From Gallibacterium trehalosifermentans (GTDB lineage: Bacteria; Pseudomonadota; Gammaproteobacteria; Enterobacterales; Pasteurellaceae), in the NCBI RefSeq assembly GCF_042433055.1, contig NZ_JBHLWB010000001.1, positions 186,001-250,000 on the forward strand: a stretch of DNA of 64,000 nucleotides. Reading direction: 5' to 3'. Shown here piece by piece: positions 52,092-61,073 of this stretch. How positions within the stretch are numbered: position 1 is the first letter of the stretch; each line of letters starts with the position of its first letter. The position numbers were made by a program, and so were the translations under genes. The notes under the pieces were generated by a model. The model worked only from the letters and a program-made list of their open reading frames with translations, did no database searches and was not told the origin of the DNA.

Positions 52092-52961
52092 TTATAAAAC
52101 AGGCACTAACAACAAAATAATCGCCGCAACCCCTAACCCAATACCAATAAAGTTAATTTTATTCAGTTTTTCTTTAAAGCCAACTAGACCAATCATTGCC
52201 CCCAAGATCATTACCCCAATATTCATGCCAGCAAACACCAGCGATGGATTTTCGCTTAATTGTTGATGCGCTTTAATATAGAACAAAATATTGAGGAAGT
52301 TTAATCCCCCTAGTACTAACCCAGCCAGCATACTTTTCCCTTGCCAACGTGTTTTGGTAAAAATTAAATAGGCAAAAATAAAACAGCCAGCAATCACAAA
52401 AGAAGTAAATAGCGCAAATGGAAAGGCAACGTCAAATTTTGCAATTTGTTTAAAGAGAATATCAATCACACCATAACCAAACCAAACGAGAACCAAGAAT
52501 AAGAAACTTTTGATTCCATTGCCGCTATGTGCTTGGTGGCTTGATTTAAATACTAAGGCAAATAAAGCAAGGAAAGCGCAAAAAATCGCCAAGCCTTTTT
52601 GTGGTGTTAAGGTTTCGTGGAAAAACAAAAACGCAGCCAGAATGGGTAAGAATAGCGATAAGCGTTGTGCCGCATCTGCACGAGCAATACCACTAATTTC
52701 TACTGCTTTTGCCATCACTAAAAAGATTGTTGGTAAGAGAAATCCAAGTAAGAGAAAAATTGCACTATGTTCATTTTGACGAATCGCATCGCTAAATGAT
52801 AACCCCATAAAATCAGGCTGTAACACAAAATAGGTTAGGGTACTTGCCATCAGATAGTTACAGGCAATCGCTTGTGAAATCATAATTTGTTGGCTGCGTG
52901 CGATTTTTAAAAATACACTCACTGCGACACTGCACAGAATAGCAATTAGTAAAGACGACAT
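52092..52961 (-). CDS. EamA/DMT-superfamily permease
   Basis: From ATG 52961 (AAGGAT upstream on the reverse strand) the product is 289 residues with about 10 predicted membrane helices in two EamA-like halves. Typical segments are KAVEISGIARADAAQRLSLFLPILAAFLFFHETL and GAMIGLVGFKEKLNKINFIGIGLGVAAIILL. Such proteins export or import small metabolites or nucleotides; substrate unknown. The gene is divergent from folC. Confidence 0.85.
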   Translation of the reverse strand: MSSLLIAILCSVAVSVFLKIARSQQIMISQAIACNYLMASTLTYFVLQPDFMGLSFSDAIRQNEHSAIFLLLGFLLPTIFLVMAKAVEISGIARADAAQRLSLFLPILAAFLFFHETLTPQKGLAIFCAFLALFALVFKSSHQAHSGNGIKSFLFLVLVWFGYGVIDILFKQIAKFDVAFPFALFTSFVIAGCFIFAYLIFTKTRWQGKSMLAGLVLGGLNFLNILFYIKAHQQLSENPSLVFAGMNIGVMILGAMIGLVGFKEKLNKINFIGIGLGVAAIILLLVPVL

Positions 52962-53059
52962 AATGGTTTTATCCTTATTCTTCAAGAAATCATTAATGAC
53001 AGCTGGCGATTTTAGGCAATATTCACTATGATACGCAAGCACAAACTAAGGATAACGGT

Positions 53060-54382
53060 ATGATACAGAAAGATTTAAACGTAAATTCACCATTAGGGGA
53101 GTGGTTAAGCTATTTAGAACATTTACATAGCAAAAATATTGATATGGGGTTAACGCGAATTAAACATGTTGCCCAACAATTAGATTTATTACATTCCAAT
53201 GCGTTTGTGATTACGGTAGCGGGGACGAACGGTAAGGGAACAACCTGCCGATTATTAGAAACTATCTTACTTAATGCAGGTTATCGTGTTGGCGTGTATT
53301 CCTCGCCACATATTTTACGTTATAACGAACGAGTGCGTATTCAAGGACAAGAACTTGATGATCAACAACATACCTTAGCATTTGCGACGATTGAACAACA
53401 ACGTACCCCATCATTAACTTATTTTGAATTTAGTACCTTAGCGGCACTTTGGCTATTTCAACAGGCGCAATTAGATGTGATTATTCTTGAGGTTGGCTTA
53501 GGGGGACGCCTTGATGCAACAAATATTATCGATACTGATTTAGCGATTATTACTTCGATTGATATTGATCATGTGGCGTTTCTTGGAGATACCCGAGAAA
53601 AGATCGGTTTTGAGAAAGCGGGCATTTGTCGCAAAAATACACCGCTGGTTGTCGGGGAACCTGATTGCCCAGAATCAATTAAACAACACGCACAGGCATT
53701 ACATTGCCCAACATTGTATCGAGGAAAAGATTTTAACTATCAACTAAATCAAGATAGTTGGCATTGGCAATCTCATCAGCAAAGTTGGCAGGATTTACCG
53801 CTTTGTCATATTCCACTGCAAAATGCCGCTACTGCGTTAGCTGCATTGCAATTTTTACCGTTTAACATTGAAGCACAGATAATTCGACAAAGTTTGGCAA
53901 CAGTAGAATTAGCGGGGCGTTTTCAATTTTTAAATGTGGCACAACGCCAGCAACTGGCTAAACGTTTTGGTTTAGATGCGAAACAAATGCCACAAATTGT
54001 GCTGGACGTTGGGCATAATCCACACGCAGCACGTTATTTAGCCTCTCAGTTACAACAGCAAAAAAGGAATTACAGCAAGATTTATGCGGTATGTGGCGTA
54101 TTACAAGATAAAGATGCAGAAGGGGTCTTATTACCGCTGTTACCACTTATTGCCGATTGGGTGTGTGTACCATTAGCAGGAGAGCGAGGACAATCAGCAG
54201 AGCAGTTACAAAGTAAACTAAATGTGATAGCCAAAAAAAATGATCAAGTCCTGAATTCTATCGCAGTAACATCAATGTTACAGGGTGTGGAATATACGTT
54301 AAATCAGAGTGGTAAAACAGACTTAATTTTGTTATTTGGATCATTCCATACCGTAGCAGATTTTTTGCTATTATTGGAATAG
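53060..54382 (+). CDS. folC: Bifunctional dihydrofolate synthase / folylpolyglutamate synthase
   Basis: It adds glutamate to dihydropteroate and to folates. The ATP-binding P-loop GTNGKGTT is at residues 55-62; YSSPHILRYNERVRI, the Mur-ligase-like VGLGGRLDATN and VLDVGHNPHAARYL follow. The length is 440 residues. AAGGATAA lies before the ATG. In many gammaproteobacteria it follows accD; here the partner is a permease gene. Confidence 0.96.
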   Translation: MIQKDLNVNSPLGEWLSYLEHLHSKNIDMGLTRIKHVAQQLDLLHSNAFVITVAGTNGKGTTCRLLETILLNAGYRVGVYSSPHILRYNERVRIQGQELDDQQHTLAFATIEQQRTPSLTYFEFSTLAALWLFQQAQLDVIILEVGLGGRLDATNIIDTDLAIITSIDIDHVAFLGDTREKIGFEKAGICRKNTPLVVGEPDCPESIKQHAQALHCPTLYRGKDFNYQLNQDSWHWQSHQQSWQDLPLCHIPLQNAATALAALQFLPFNIEAQIIRQSLATVELAGRFQFLNVAQRQQLAKRFGLDAKQMPQIVLDVGHNPHAARYLASQLQQQKRNYSKIYAVCGVLQDKDAEGVLLPLLPLIADWVCVPLAGERGQSAEQLQSKLNVIAKKNDQVLNSIAVTSMLQGVEYTLNQSGKTDLILLFGSFHTVADFLLLLE

Positions 54383-54397
54383 GCTAGTAAGAAAAGA

Positions 54398-54424
54398 ACC
54401 CTGCTATAAAGCAGGGTTTTTGAA
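54398..54424. terminator. Bidirectional terminator between folC and prs
   Basis: ACCCTGC and GCAGGGT pair across TATAAA, with TTTTT on one side and AAGAAAAGA on the other. It sits between convergent genes. Confidence 0.9.
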
Positions 54425-54432
54425 AAAAGAAA

Positions 54433-55380
54433 TTAATTAAACATTGCAGAAATAGATTCTTCATTACTGATACGGCGAATAGCTTCTGCCAACATACCAG
54501 ACAATGTTAATATTCTTACTTTATTTAAGGCAATAATTTCTTGACGAAGTGGAATCGTATCCGTTACCACAATTTCATCTAATGCAGGACTTGCGATATG
54601 TTTTGCTGCTGCACCAGAGAATACCGCATGGGTTGCATAAGCAAATACACGTTTTGCCCCACGCTCTTTTAAGGCTTCTGCTGCTTTGCATAAGGTGCCA
54701 CCAGTATCAATCATATCATCGACCAAGATACAATCACGACCAGCCACATCACCAATAATATGCATGACTTGAGCAACATTAGCACGTGGACGGCGTTTAT
54801 CAATAATCGCCATATCGGTATCATTTAATAATTTAGCAACTGCTCTCGCACGCACCACACCGCCAATATCTGGAGAAACCACGATTGGATTTTCTAAATC
54901 TTGTTTTTTCAAAATGTCGTCGATTAATACAGGCGAACCAAAAACGTTATCTACTGGAACATCAAAGAAACCCTGAATTTGTTCAGCGTGCAAATCACAA
55001 GTCAATACACGGTCAACGCCAACATTAGAGAGGATATCTGCAACGACTTTTGCTGTAATTGGCACACGTGCAGAACGGACACGACGATCTTGGCGAGCAT
55101 AACCAAAATAAGGCACTACTGCAGTAATACGACCAGCAGAAGCACGGCGTAACGCGTCGATCATCACAACTAATTCCATTAAATTATCATTGGTTGGTGC
55201 ACAAGTGGATTGCACGATAAACACATCGGAACCACGAACATTTTCATTGATTTGCACTTGAATTTCGCCATCGCTAAAACGACCAACGATTGCATCACTA
55301 AGAGAAGTATAAAGACGTTCAGAAATTTTCTTTGCTAGTTCTGGTGTTGCGTTACCAGCAAACAGCTTAATATCAGGCAT
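54433..55380 (-). CDS. prs: Ribose-phosphate pyrophosphokinase (PRPP synthetase)
   Basis: Prs makes PRPP from ribose 5-phosphate and ATP. Start MPDIKLF at 55380 gives 315 residues, the E. coli length; the longer in-frame start 45 bp upstream is unlikely. Motifs are [29 protein letters not shown], the catalytic [11 protein letters not shown] and the PRPP loop [13 protein letters not shown]. It follows ispE in a lolB-ispE-prs operon as in other gammaproteobacteria. Confidence 0.97.
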   Translation of the reverse strand: MPDIKLFAGNATPELAKKISERLYTSLSDAIVGRFSDGEIQVQINENVRGSDVFIVQSTCAPTNDNLMELVVMIDALRRASAGRITAVVPYFGYARQDRRVRSARVPITAKVVADILSNVGVDRVLTCDLHAEQIQGFFDVPVDNVFGSPVLIDDILKKQDLENPIVVSPDIGGVVRARAVAKLLNDTDMAIIDKRRPRANVAQVMHIIGDVAGRDCILVDDMIDTGGTLCKAAEALKERGAKRVFAYATHAVFSGAAAKHIASPALDEIVVTDTIPLRQEIIALNKVRILTLSGMLAEAIRRISNEESISAMFN

Positions 55381-55429
55381 TGTAAACCTCAGTATTGGTG
55401 ATTGAATATTCAGATTGTAAAACAATCCA

Positions 55430-56308
55430 CTAAAGTGTTTTCTGTATTTCTTTTAGGGCAAGATATAAAGGCGATTCATTTACCCCTTTTGCAACAAACC
55501 CTGTTAAGTTAGCTGGGCGTTGTTGAAATACGGTTAAGGCACGATCTTGAGAATCAAATTCGGCAAAAATACACGCGCCAGTCCCAGTTAAACGGGTCGG
55601 TGCATATTGTACCAACCACTGAATAGCTTGTTCAACCTCAGGATAATGATCTCGCACAACTTTTTCGCAATCGTTTGTATAAACAGCAGAAAGTAAACTC
55701 TCCAAAGATCGTTTTGGTGTTGCTCTAGGTAAGTTTGGATCTTGAAATATTTTTGCGGTCGAGATGGAAACATCTGGTTTTAAAACTACAAAGTATTTTT
55801 CTGCTGGCAGGCAATAGGTAATTTTTTCTCCAACTCCCTCAGCAAAAGCCGCTTTACCATGAATAAAAATTGGTACATCTGCACCTAACTGTAAACCAAG
55901 ATCAGCTAACTGCTGAATAGAAAGATTAGTTTGCCATAAAAAATTTAAGGCAACTAAAGTCGTGGCGGCATCAGATGATCCACCGCCGACACCTCCTCCC
56001 ATCGGTAAATGCTTTTCTAAACGCAGAGTAGCGCCTAATTTACATTGTGTGGTTTGTTGTAATAATTTAGCTGCCCGATAGATAAGATTATCTGCTAATG
56101 CAACACCATCTAATTGATCTGGCAAAATAATTTCACCAGTGGGATTAATACTAACAGTTAACCAGTCGCCATAATCCAGAAATTGAAATAAAGTTTGTAA
56201 TTCGTGATAACCATCAGGACGACGTTGATTAATATATAAGAAGAGATTTAATTTTGCTGGGCAAGGAAAACGAAATCTCTTGCTAAACCAAGAAGTTACA
56301 TCTTTCAT
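55430..56308 (-). CDS. ispE: 4-diphosphocytidyl-2-C-methyl-D-erythritol kinase
   Basis: This GHMP kinase acts in the MEP isoprenoid pathway. The start ATG at 56308 shares one base with the lolB stop (TAATG) and is coupled to it. Motifs are [24 protein letters not shown] at the N-terminus, the ATP loop [15 protein letters not shown] (about residues 94-108) and the C-terminal [10 protein letters not shown]. The length is 292 residues. Confidence 0.95.
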   Translation of the reverse strand: MKDVTSWFSKRFRFPCPAKLNLFLYINQRRPDGYHELQTLFQFLDYGDWLTVSINPTGEIILPDQLDGVALADNLIYRAAKLLQQTTQCKLGATLRLEKHLPMGGGVGGGSSDAATTLVALNFLWQTNLSIQQLADLGLQLGADVPIFIHGKAAFAEGVGEKITYCLPAEKYFVVLKPDVSISTAKIFQDPNLPRATPKRSLESLLSAVYTNDCEKVVRDHYPEVEQAIQWLVQYAPTRLTGTGACIFAEFDSQDRALTVFQQRPANLTGFVAKGVNESPLYLALKEIQKTL

Positions 56309-56937
56309 TAAAATTTCCACGTTTTAATTTGAATTTTTAATTTTTTACTAGGGCTACTAATTAATAAACTTTCAGGCAATGTTGGCGATACACTTTGATG
56401 ATAATTCAGATATTGAGCTTGCCAGTTTTCGCCTTGCCATTGATAAGTAAAATGGCTCAGTAAGCCTTGTTGATTGATTACATAGTTTTGTGTTCCACTC
56501 GGTAAACCTTTGATCCAATTTGGAAACTCTTCCACAGGAAAATCAAAGCCAATCACATCTTGTAATAATTGGTGAATATCTTGGTTGGCGTAGTGATTTC
56601 CGTTATTATCAAAAATCACTGTATTATTAGCTGTTTTTTCAATCGTTAATGTACTACGGCTAAGTAAGGAAGAGAAAAATAGGCGGTAATGCTGTTTACC
56701 AAGATATTGCCAATGAAATGAAGAAGAAAAACGTTTATTGTTACCAATATAACCTAATTGACCATCTGCCGCATAATGATTGATAGCATTTACTGCTTGT
56801 TGGTGTTGTTGCCAGACAGGACTGGAATGCGGTAGCGTAACTTCTGGCGCAGTAAATTGCTCATTTGTTGCACAACCAACAAATAATAGCGTTACTCCTG
56901 AAATTAGCGCAAGGCGTAAAGTTGTTTGATTAATCAC
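56308..56937 (-). CDS. lolB: Outer membrane lipoprotein LolB
   Basis: LolB receives lipoproteins from LolA and inserts them into the outer membrane. A lipoprotein signal peptide with lipobox LFVGC places the lipid-anchored cysteine at residue 22. The 209-residue length and the order [23 protein letters not shown] ... [17 protein letters not shown] match the family, as does the neighbouring ispE-prs. Confidence 0.93.
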   Translation of the reverse strand: MINQTTLRLALISGVTLLFVGCATNEQFTAPEVTLPHSSPVWQQHQQAVNAINHYAADGQLGYIGNNKRFSSSFHWQYLGKQHYRLFFSSLLSRSTLTIEKTANNTVIFDNNGNHYANQDIHQLLQDVIGFDFPVEEFPNWIKGLPSGTQNYVINQQGLLSHFTYQWQGENWQAQYLNYHQSVSPTLPESLLISSPSKKLKIQIKTWKF

Positions 56938-57077
56938 GATAGGTTCCTAGCTGAGTAAGAAAGAGGTTCTATTCTAATGGATATTGGTTGTGGTGCAAGT
57001 ATTGTGAAAAAGAGAAAAGCAAAAAGAATAATTTTACTTTTTAACTAACTAAATGACTTTAGATATAAATAAATACT

Positions 57078-57088
57078 CCCCCCCCCCC
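57078..57088. repeat. Poly-C tract (C11) upstream of lolB
   Basis: Eleven C, 141 bp upstream of the lolB start and continuous with the 5' arm of a terminator stem. Its length could change stem strength or, read on the reverse strand as G11, the lolB promoter region. Confidence 0.85.
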
Positions 57089-57118
57089 TCACTGGCAACA
57101 GATGAGGGTTTTTCTTTT
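57086..57118 (+). terminator. Rightward rho-independent terminator adjoining the C11 tract
   Basis: CCCTCA pairs with TGAGGG across CTGGCAACAGA, then TTTTTCTTTTT. No coding sequence precedes it on this strand, so it may end a short RNA. Confidence 0.8.
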
Positions 57119-57261
57119 TATTGACATTCCGTTAAAGAGTAGAGCAAGATGAATCCAATCAATATGTCAGAGCCGATAAAAGGCTCTGTGTGTTGAAAAG
57201 ATGAACACTGAAATGTGTTAAATCAAAAGCGATTACATTACTTTGCGGTAATAAGAAACGG

Positions 57262-57291
57262 AAACCCCGCCATTTAGCGGGGTTTTTGTTT
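57262..57291 (+). terminator. Rightward rho-independent terminator
   Basis: AAACCCCGC and GCGGGGTTT form a perfect 9-bp stem with a CATTTA loop, followed by TTGTTT. It is the second terminator in 200 bp with no CDS upstream on that strand. Confidence 0.9.
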
Positions 57292-57314
57292 ATGTGGGGT
57301 TAGTCGACTATAAT
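57286..57314 (+). promoter_or_regulatory. Candidate sigma-70 promoter at the island's left edge
   Basis: TTGTTT and TATAAT are 17 bp apart, the -35 lying in the U-run of the preceding terminator. It points into the 3' ends of the leftward island genes, so a product would be antisense to them. Confidence 0.5.
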
Positions 57315-57347
57315 ACACCTCTGCTATTTAGCAATGGGGTTGTTGTT

Positions 57348-57911
57348 CTATTCGTCAAGCCTTATCATGTCATACGGCGGAGTCAAGTATATGTGTTCAT
57401 ATAATTTATCGTATGACGACGGATGTAAGAGCTTTAGATACCAAGCTATATGGTTAATCCTGTCTTTCGTTATGGGTGTATTATGGTTGTTAAAATATGT
57501 TTTTATGCACTGCTTTAATTCTTTGCTGTACGTAAAGCTATCGTCTATGGTGTCATCGAATAAATAATCGAAACCATCATTCACTTTAACCTTTGTTGCT
57601 ATCCTAACGAAAAAAGCATGACAAAAACGGCGGATCGTTATTCCGACATCACTTTCATACGCGAAACGGTCCATGATGCGACTTTCTATATACTCAACTT
57701 TTTTGGATTTGTCAGGCTGCTCGTATATTTCTTTCGGAATACTAAACCTCCAAAGCGACTGTTCATGTTTATATTTATCAGTAATATCTTCAACTCTGAC
57801 TATAACTTCGCCGTCTTTTATGAACAAGTCATCATCAAGAGCCCTAAGCCCTTCATCAATTTCATCGTCTGGGAGACCATTTTGGGGGGGCATTATCACA
57901 CAATTCTTCAT
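57348..57911 (-). CDS. Unknown island protein, probably the C-terminal part of the gene at 57862-58365
   Basis: I do not recognise this 187-residue sequence. It has an acidic N-terminal part (LPDDEIDEGLRALDDDLFIKDG) and a helical C-terminal part with aromatic residues. Neither the first ATG (57911) nor the internal ATG just before the C7 run has a ribosome binding site. It overlaps the upstream frame by 50 bp. Removing one base from the C7 tract (57884-57890) would fuse both into one 338-residue protein, so this is likely one frameshifted or tract-controlled gene. Confidence 0.6.
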   Translation of the reverse strand: MKNCVIMPPQNGLPDDEIDEGLRALDDDLFIKDGEVIVRVEDITDKYKHEQSLWRFSIPKEIYEQPDKSKKVEYIESRIMDRFAYESDVGITIRRFCHAFFVRIATKVKVNDGFDYLFDDTIDDSFTYSKELKQCIKTYFNNHNTPITKDRINHIAWYLKLLHPSSYDKLYEHIYLTPPYDMIRLDE

Positions 57912-58365
57912 ATTCTTTGATTTTACGGTCGATTGGCCCGTATATCTGGTCGTACATAGAGTCTTCTAACAGTCGTTCAGCTTCTCTATTTGCCTCTTCG
58001 ATTTCCTCCATAGCCTTAAAATCCAATTCATCCTCGAGTGTAAACCGCTTATTTTTGCGTTTGTCATACCCCATCGCTGCTAACTCAGCCCGTTTCTTTT
58101 CATATTTAGGAAGTGCTTCTGCTGATACTCCGGCAATAGGGTCTTTACTGAGTAGAAAATTGTCTAATGTGAAACGAATACCATCTTCTGCGATGATATA
58201 TTTGGTAACACCATCATCGCCAGTTTCTATTTTCTGCACCCTATGCACATTCTCAAGTTTTTCGTTGTCGACAAGGGTGGCAAATACCAGTTTATCAGAG
58301 GGGTCGAATACCTCATCAATAAAATCGTATATGTCATCGAGCAGTAAGGTGCTTATGTATTCCAT
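57862..58365 (-). CDS. Unknown acidic island protein, N-terminal part of a tract-split gene
   Basis: The 167-residue product starts after a strong AAGGAG site. Residues 1-70 look beta-rich (DKLVFATLVDNEKLENVHRVQKIE, TKYIIAEDGIRFTLDNFLL); residues 85-155 are charged and helical (DELDFKAMEEIEEANREAERLLEDSM). No family recognised. The last residues NAPPKWSPRR are encoded by and after the C7 tract, where the next frame overlaps. It follows the coiled-coil gene by 18 bp, in an apparent six-gene leftward operon. Confidence 0.7.
   Translation of the reverse strand: MEYISTLLLDDIYDFIDEVFDPSDKLVFATLVDNEKLENVHRVQKIETGDDGVTKYIIAEDGIRFTLDNFLLSKDPIAGVSAEALPKYEKKRAELAAMGYDKRKNKRFTLEDELDFKAMEEIEEANREAERLLEDSMYDQIYGPIDRKIKEYEELCDNAPPKWSPRR
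57884..57890 (-). repeat. C7 tract (G7 on the + strand) at the junction of two overlapping frames
   Basis: Seven C on the coding (reverse) strand sit in the 50-bp overlap. Six or nine C would join the two frames. It is shorter than the other tracts in this window, so it may be a fixed frameshift, a slippery site or a sequencing error. Confidence 0.6.
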
Positions 58366-58383
58366 AGAATCTCCTTCAGTATT

Positions 58384-59322
58384 TTAGTTTGAATAGTACG
58401 CGTTTTTAAAATCGTCTTCATTCATTATTCTCAAGTCTTCTGGAAGACCCAAATCAGAATCGCAATCAGCTATCTGTTTATGTATTTCATATCTAATCGC
58501 CTCATAACCGTTTTCATAAACATCAGAAGGTATATAAAATATTTCATCAATGTATTCTGCGTATTGAGCGTAGCTACAGTCGATATAGTCAGAACCAAGA
58601 ACACACAAATACAATTCGTATTTTCCGAACTCGTAATGCGAATCTTCATCAGTGTTATATACAGAATAAGTATCAGAATCGGCATCCTCGTATTCATTGT
58701 TATACGGATAATCAATGTGAAGGGGTCTTCTATCATGTCGCATCTTAAATGCTGTTCTAGTATTGACATGAGCAAGTGTTGTGATGTACGGTTCATTCAC
58801 ATCATTCAGGTTTAGTGGGGAATTTATGAATTCTTCAATCTCGTCTACCTGATTTTTCGTTTTTCCAGTAACAAGAAGTAGGAGAGCACGCTGAAAACGC
58901 CTTTGCATAGATGCTAGCTTTGTCTCGAGTGAAGAAACTTTACAGTTTGCAATATACAGGTCGTGTGTTAGCTTTTTATTATCTTCAACATAAGAATCAA
59001 TAATTCCGTCAACACCATCTTCATACCGTTTCATATTACTATAATATTCATCTATTTTTTTCTGCATGTCGGGTATTATCTGTTCTTCGTATTTTTTAAT
59101 TTTACTTTGCAGCTCGGGTATATCACGGTTTGTGTATCCGCTTATCCTATTTTTTAGATGGGGTAGTGTGACTGACTCGTAATGTTCAACCTTTTCTTTT
59201 AGCTCTTTGTTTATTTTCTCAAGATCGTGTATGACATCGACGCATGCTGCAATAGCGGCATCTGATTGTTTCTTTAGGTCATCAAAACCAAGAGTGTTTC
59301 TTAACCACCCTAAAAGACCCAT
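58384..59322 (-). CDS. Unknown island protein with a long coiled coil
   Basis: The 312 residues start MGLLGWLRNTLGFDD after a GGAGAG site. Residues about 20-145 are heptad-like (DLEKINKELKEKVEHYES, SKIKKYEEQIIPDMQKKIDEYY, VSSLETKLASMQRR) and predict a coiled coil. Residues 200-290 are rich in Asp, Glu and Tyr (NEYEDADSDTYSVYNTDEDSHYEF). There is no signal peptide and no recognised domain. A scaffold or virion-associated role can only be guessed. Confidence 0.7.
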   Translation of the reverse strand: MGLLGWLRNTLGFDDLKKQSDAAIAACVDVIHDLEKINKELKEKVEHYESVTLPHLKNRISGYTNRDIPELQSKIKKYEEQIIPDMQKKIDEYYSNMKRYEDGVDGIIDSYVEDNKKLTHDLYIANCKVSSLETKLASMQRRFQRALLLLVTGKTKNQVDEIEEFINSPLNLNDVNEPYITTLAHVNTRTAFKMRHDRRPLHIDYPYNNEYEDADSDTYSVYNTDEDSHYEFGKYELYLCVLGSDYIDCSYAQYAEYIDEIFYIPSDVYENGYEAIRYEIHKQIADCDSDLGLPEDLRIMNEDDFKNAYYSN

Positions 59323-59425
59323 AAAATCTCTCCATAAGTAAAAGTCCTCAGAGAAATTTTTATAAAAATTTTTCGGGAAATCAATTCTTGTTTTTCTAAA
59401 ACCAGACTTCGATCACATAAAAGGG

Positions 59426-59623
59426 TTATTTGAAATTCGGATTGTCTTTTTCTTGGTCGATTTGTGACATCGTTTGGCGCATGAGGGCACCTGTCATTTT
59501 CCAGGCTTCATAGGTGTATTTGTATGGGTCGGGTTTATTACCGACTAAGGTCTTTTTAGATGTCGCAGGTGTGAGGTTAATTATTGAACCAAACCCTTTC
59601 AAGAAATGATTGAATTCTTTCAT
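59426..59623 (-). CDS. Small unknown island protein (65 aa)
   Basis: This small protein (MKEFNHFLKGFGSIINLTP...) overlaps the upstream stop by four bases (ATGA type), which suggests translational coupling. It is soluble, with a basic middle (SKKTLVGNKPDPYKYTYEAWK) and an acidic end. The family is unknown. The 103-bp gap to the next leftward gene is AT-rich. Confidence 0.6.
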   Translation of the reverse strand: MKEFNHFLKGFGSIINLTPATSKKTLVGNKPDPYKYTYEAWKMTGALMRQTMSQIDQEKDNPNFK

Positions 59624-60075
59624 ATGCTACTCGTCGAATTATACCCTTTAACGGTATAGAACGGGAGCGTTTTGAGACTGCTCAATTCTAGTGAATGGAA
59701 CTTTTCTGCGTAATCGATGATGACATGTACGATACTGTCAATTTTAGTATGCGCATTAGGTGTAACAATGTCTAATATTTGGTAATACTCATCGTGGAAG
59801 TAATGACGAACATAAACAAGAAAATTATCACAAGTGCGGTGATAACCGTTAGGTGAGCGCCATGTTTTTAGATTGTAGTCAGCATCGGATAGTGCAATAT
59901 GCAGTTTCTCAATTTGACTGTCTTTCGCACCAGCGTTATTGTTCAAATCACCATAATGCCCGAGAAAACTAGGGTATGTTTGCTTACCAGATTCCTCGAA
60001 CAATGCCAAACCACGTGCAAAAACATCTATTTTGGGGAACGAGGTTAAATGCTGGTTAAGCGTGATGATTTTCAT
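59620..60075 (-). CDS. Unknown island protein (151 aa)
   Basis: The 151-residue product is soluble with several aromatic and His-rich patches (GYHRTCDNFLVYVRHYFHDEYYQILDIV). It overlaps the end of the upstream gene by 20 bp and the start of the 65-residue gene by four bases, so it is the second gene of the leftward operon. No family recognised. Confidence 0.65.
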   Translation of the reverse strand: MKIITLNQHLTSFPKIDVFARGLALFEESGKQTYPSFLGHYGDLNNNAGAKDSQIEKLHIALSDADYNLKTWRSPNGYHRTCDNFLVYVRHYFHDEYYQILDIVTPNAHTKIDSIVHVIIDYAEKFHSLELSSLKTLPFYTVKGYNSTSSI

Positions 60076-60565
60076 ACCGTTTTGTGTTCTCGATAGCCGC
60101 TTTGGATACTTCTAGTAAATCTTCTTCTGTTAATGATAGCCCTTCAACATTGACGGTCTTTATTAACCCTTTCTTTTCACGGATTTTATATATCGTAGTG
60201 TCAAATTGGAATACCGCACTAGAGAACGCACGATAACGTTTATTGTAGATGGTATATATTTCTTCTTCATACTTATCAACAACCGACTTCGATGATACCT
60301 TGATAAGCTCTCTTGCTAATAATAGTAACTCAAACCTTTCGTCGTTGATTCTATACCCACTCGCTTTTAGTTTGGCGTTTACAGTACCGAGTGATTGTGT
60401 AAGGCGGTCAACAGCGATAAATATTTGTTCAATATCAGCGTTGTAGTCAAGGAGTTGGCGAACAGATGTGATGCTTTCTGTAATATCTCGTAGCGGTGTT
60501 GCAGCCGTAGAGTGTCCTGCTACCGCCGTAGCAAGCAATGCAGCGCTTATCACTGTCTTTTTCAT
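60056..60565 (-). CDS. Unknown exported island protein (169 aa), first gene of the leftward operon
   Basis: A Sec signal peptide is clear: MKKTVISAALLATAVAGHSTAA with likely cleavage after residue 22. The mature 147 residues are helical and charged, with no cysteines. GGAGGG precedes the ATG. It begins 55 bp from the iteron-like repeats, which therefore lie in its promoter region. Family unknown; a periplasmic or surface protein is inferred only from the signal peptide. Confidence 0.72.
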   Translation of the reverse strand: MKKTVISAALLATAVAGHSTAATPLRDITESITSVRQLLDYNADIEQIFIAVDRLTQSLGTVNAKLKASGYRINDERFELLLLARELIKVSSKSVVDKYEEEIYTIYNKRYRAFSSAVFQFDTTIYKIREKKGLIKTVNVEGLSLTEEDLLEVSKAAIENTKRYENHHA

Positions 60566-60941
60566 AATTTACCCTCCGTTTTCATAGATTATCCGACATA
60601 TGACATTAGTAAGTCAACAAATGCCATTTGAAAAATGACGGTTGAAGAATGTCGTTTGAAATGTGTCAGGGGAAATATTTCATTTTATATGGGTGGCGCG
60701 CAGAAAAGTGGGTGCCTGTTCCTTTTGCTTTTTCTGTACAAAAAGTCAAATTTAGGCTTTTGAACCTACTGCCAAAAATTATAAAGGCATAGGTCAGTAT
60801 GTGTATGTCTTTGCTATTGTCGCCTATGCCTTATGTCTTTGCTACTGCCAGCCATAGCAGTAGCTGATGTGTTTAGCAACGTGCTAAACAACGGGAAGCC
60901 CTACACCGTTAAGCGTAGGGCAACAACCAAAGGAGACTATC
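60566..60941. other. Divergent non-coding control region of the island
   Basis: These 376 bp separate the leftward and rightward island genes. They hold four iteron-like repeats (60620-60674), a CTTTTT/AAAAAG dyad near 60729-60746 and four hairpins (60786-60921). The stretch is not coding on either strand. It resembles an origin or operator region. Confidence 0.65.
60620..60674. repeat. Four iteron-like direct repeats (13-14 bp)
   Basis: Units are AATGCCATTTGAAA (60620), AATGACGGTTGAAG (60634), AATGTCGTTTGAA (60648) and a degenerate ATGTGTCAGGGGAA (60661), with consensus AATGNCRTTTGAA. Close head-to-tail packing near a divergent promoter suits a replication initiator or repressor site. Confidence 0.6.
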
Positions 60942-61047
60942 ATGGACGAAACGTTGCGAATCCTGATAGCCCTGATTATAACAGGATACATCTTGATTAA
61001 GATGTATTGATAATCAGACCAGTGGGGTGTAGCCATCCACCCCACTG
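60786..61047 (+). ncRNA. Chain of five hairpins flanking a short ORF, candidate structured leader or origin
   Basis: Perfect arm pairs are GGCATAGG 60786-60793/CCTATGCC 60823-60830; GCTACTGC 60841-60848/GCAGTAGC 60857-60864; GTTTAGCA 60871-60878/TGCTAAAC 60882-60889; GCCCTAC 60898-60904/GTAGGGC 60915-60921; CAGTGGGGTG 61020-61029/CACCCCACTG 61038-61047. TATGTCTTTGCTA recurs 28 bp apart (60804, 60832). No known RNA family was recognised. Confidence 0.55.
60942..61010 (+). CDS. 22-residue hydrophobic peptide
   Basis: ATG at 60942 follows an excellent AAAGGAGA site (60929-60936). The peptide MDETLRILIALIITGYILIKMY has an acidic start, a single predicted membrane span and a basic C-terminal end. 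It lies between the fourth and fifth hairpins. It could be a small phage coat-like or type I toxin-like membrane peptide, or a leader peptide. No homologue is known to me. Confidence 0.55.
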   Translation: MDETLRILIALIITGYILIKMY

Positions 61048-61073
61048 ATACCTTTGATTGTAATTGAAAACGT

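Larger units (their letters stand above)
56938..57347. other. Spacer between lolB and the island, with a C11 tract, two rightward terminators and a promoter
   Basis: No convincing ORF lies in these 410 bp. In order it contains a C11 run (57078-57088), a terminator (57088-57118), a small hairpin AGAGCC/GGCTCT (57170-57187), a second terminator (57262-57291) and a promoter-like pair TTGTTT (57286-57291)/TATAAT (57309-57314). In E. coli hemA lies divergent from lolB; nothing like it is seen here. Confidence 0.5.

Noticed and set aside
57204..57225. ATGTGTTAAAT as half of a dif/XerCD site at the island's left edge
   Set aside because: The other arm does not match, the right arm has two mismatches, and no copy is seen at the right edge.
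57334..57567. Rightward 77-codon ORF at the island's left end
   Set aside because: It is antisense to the leftward gene, has no ribosome binding site and looks like a shadow frame.
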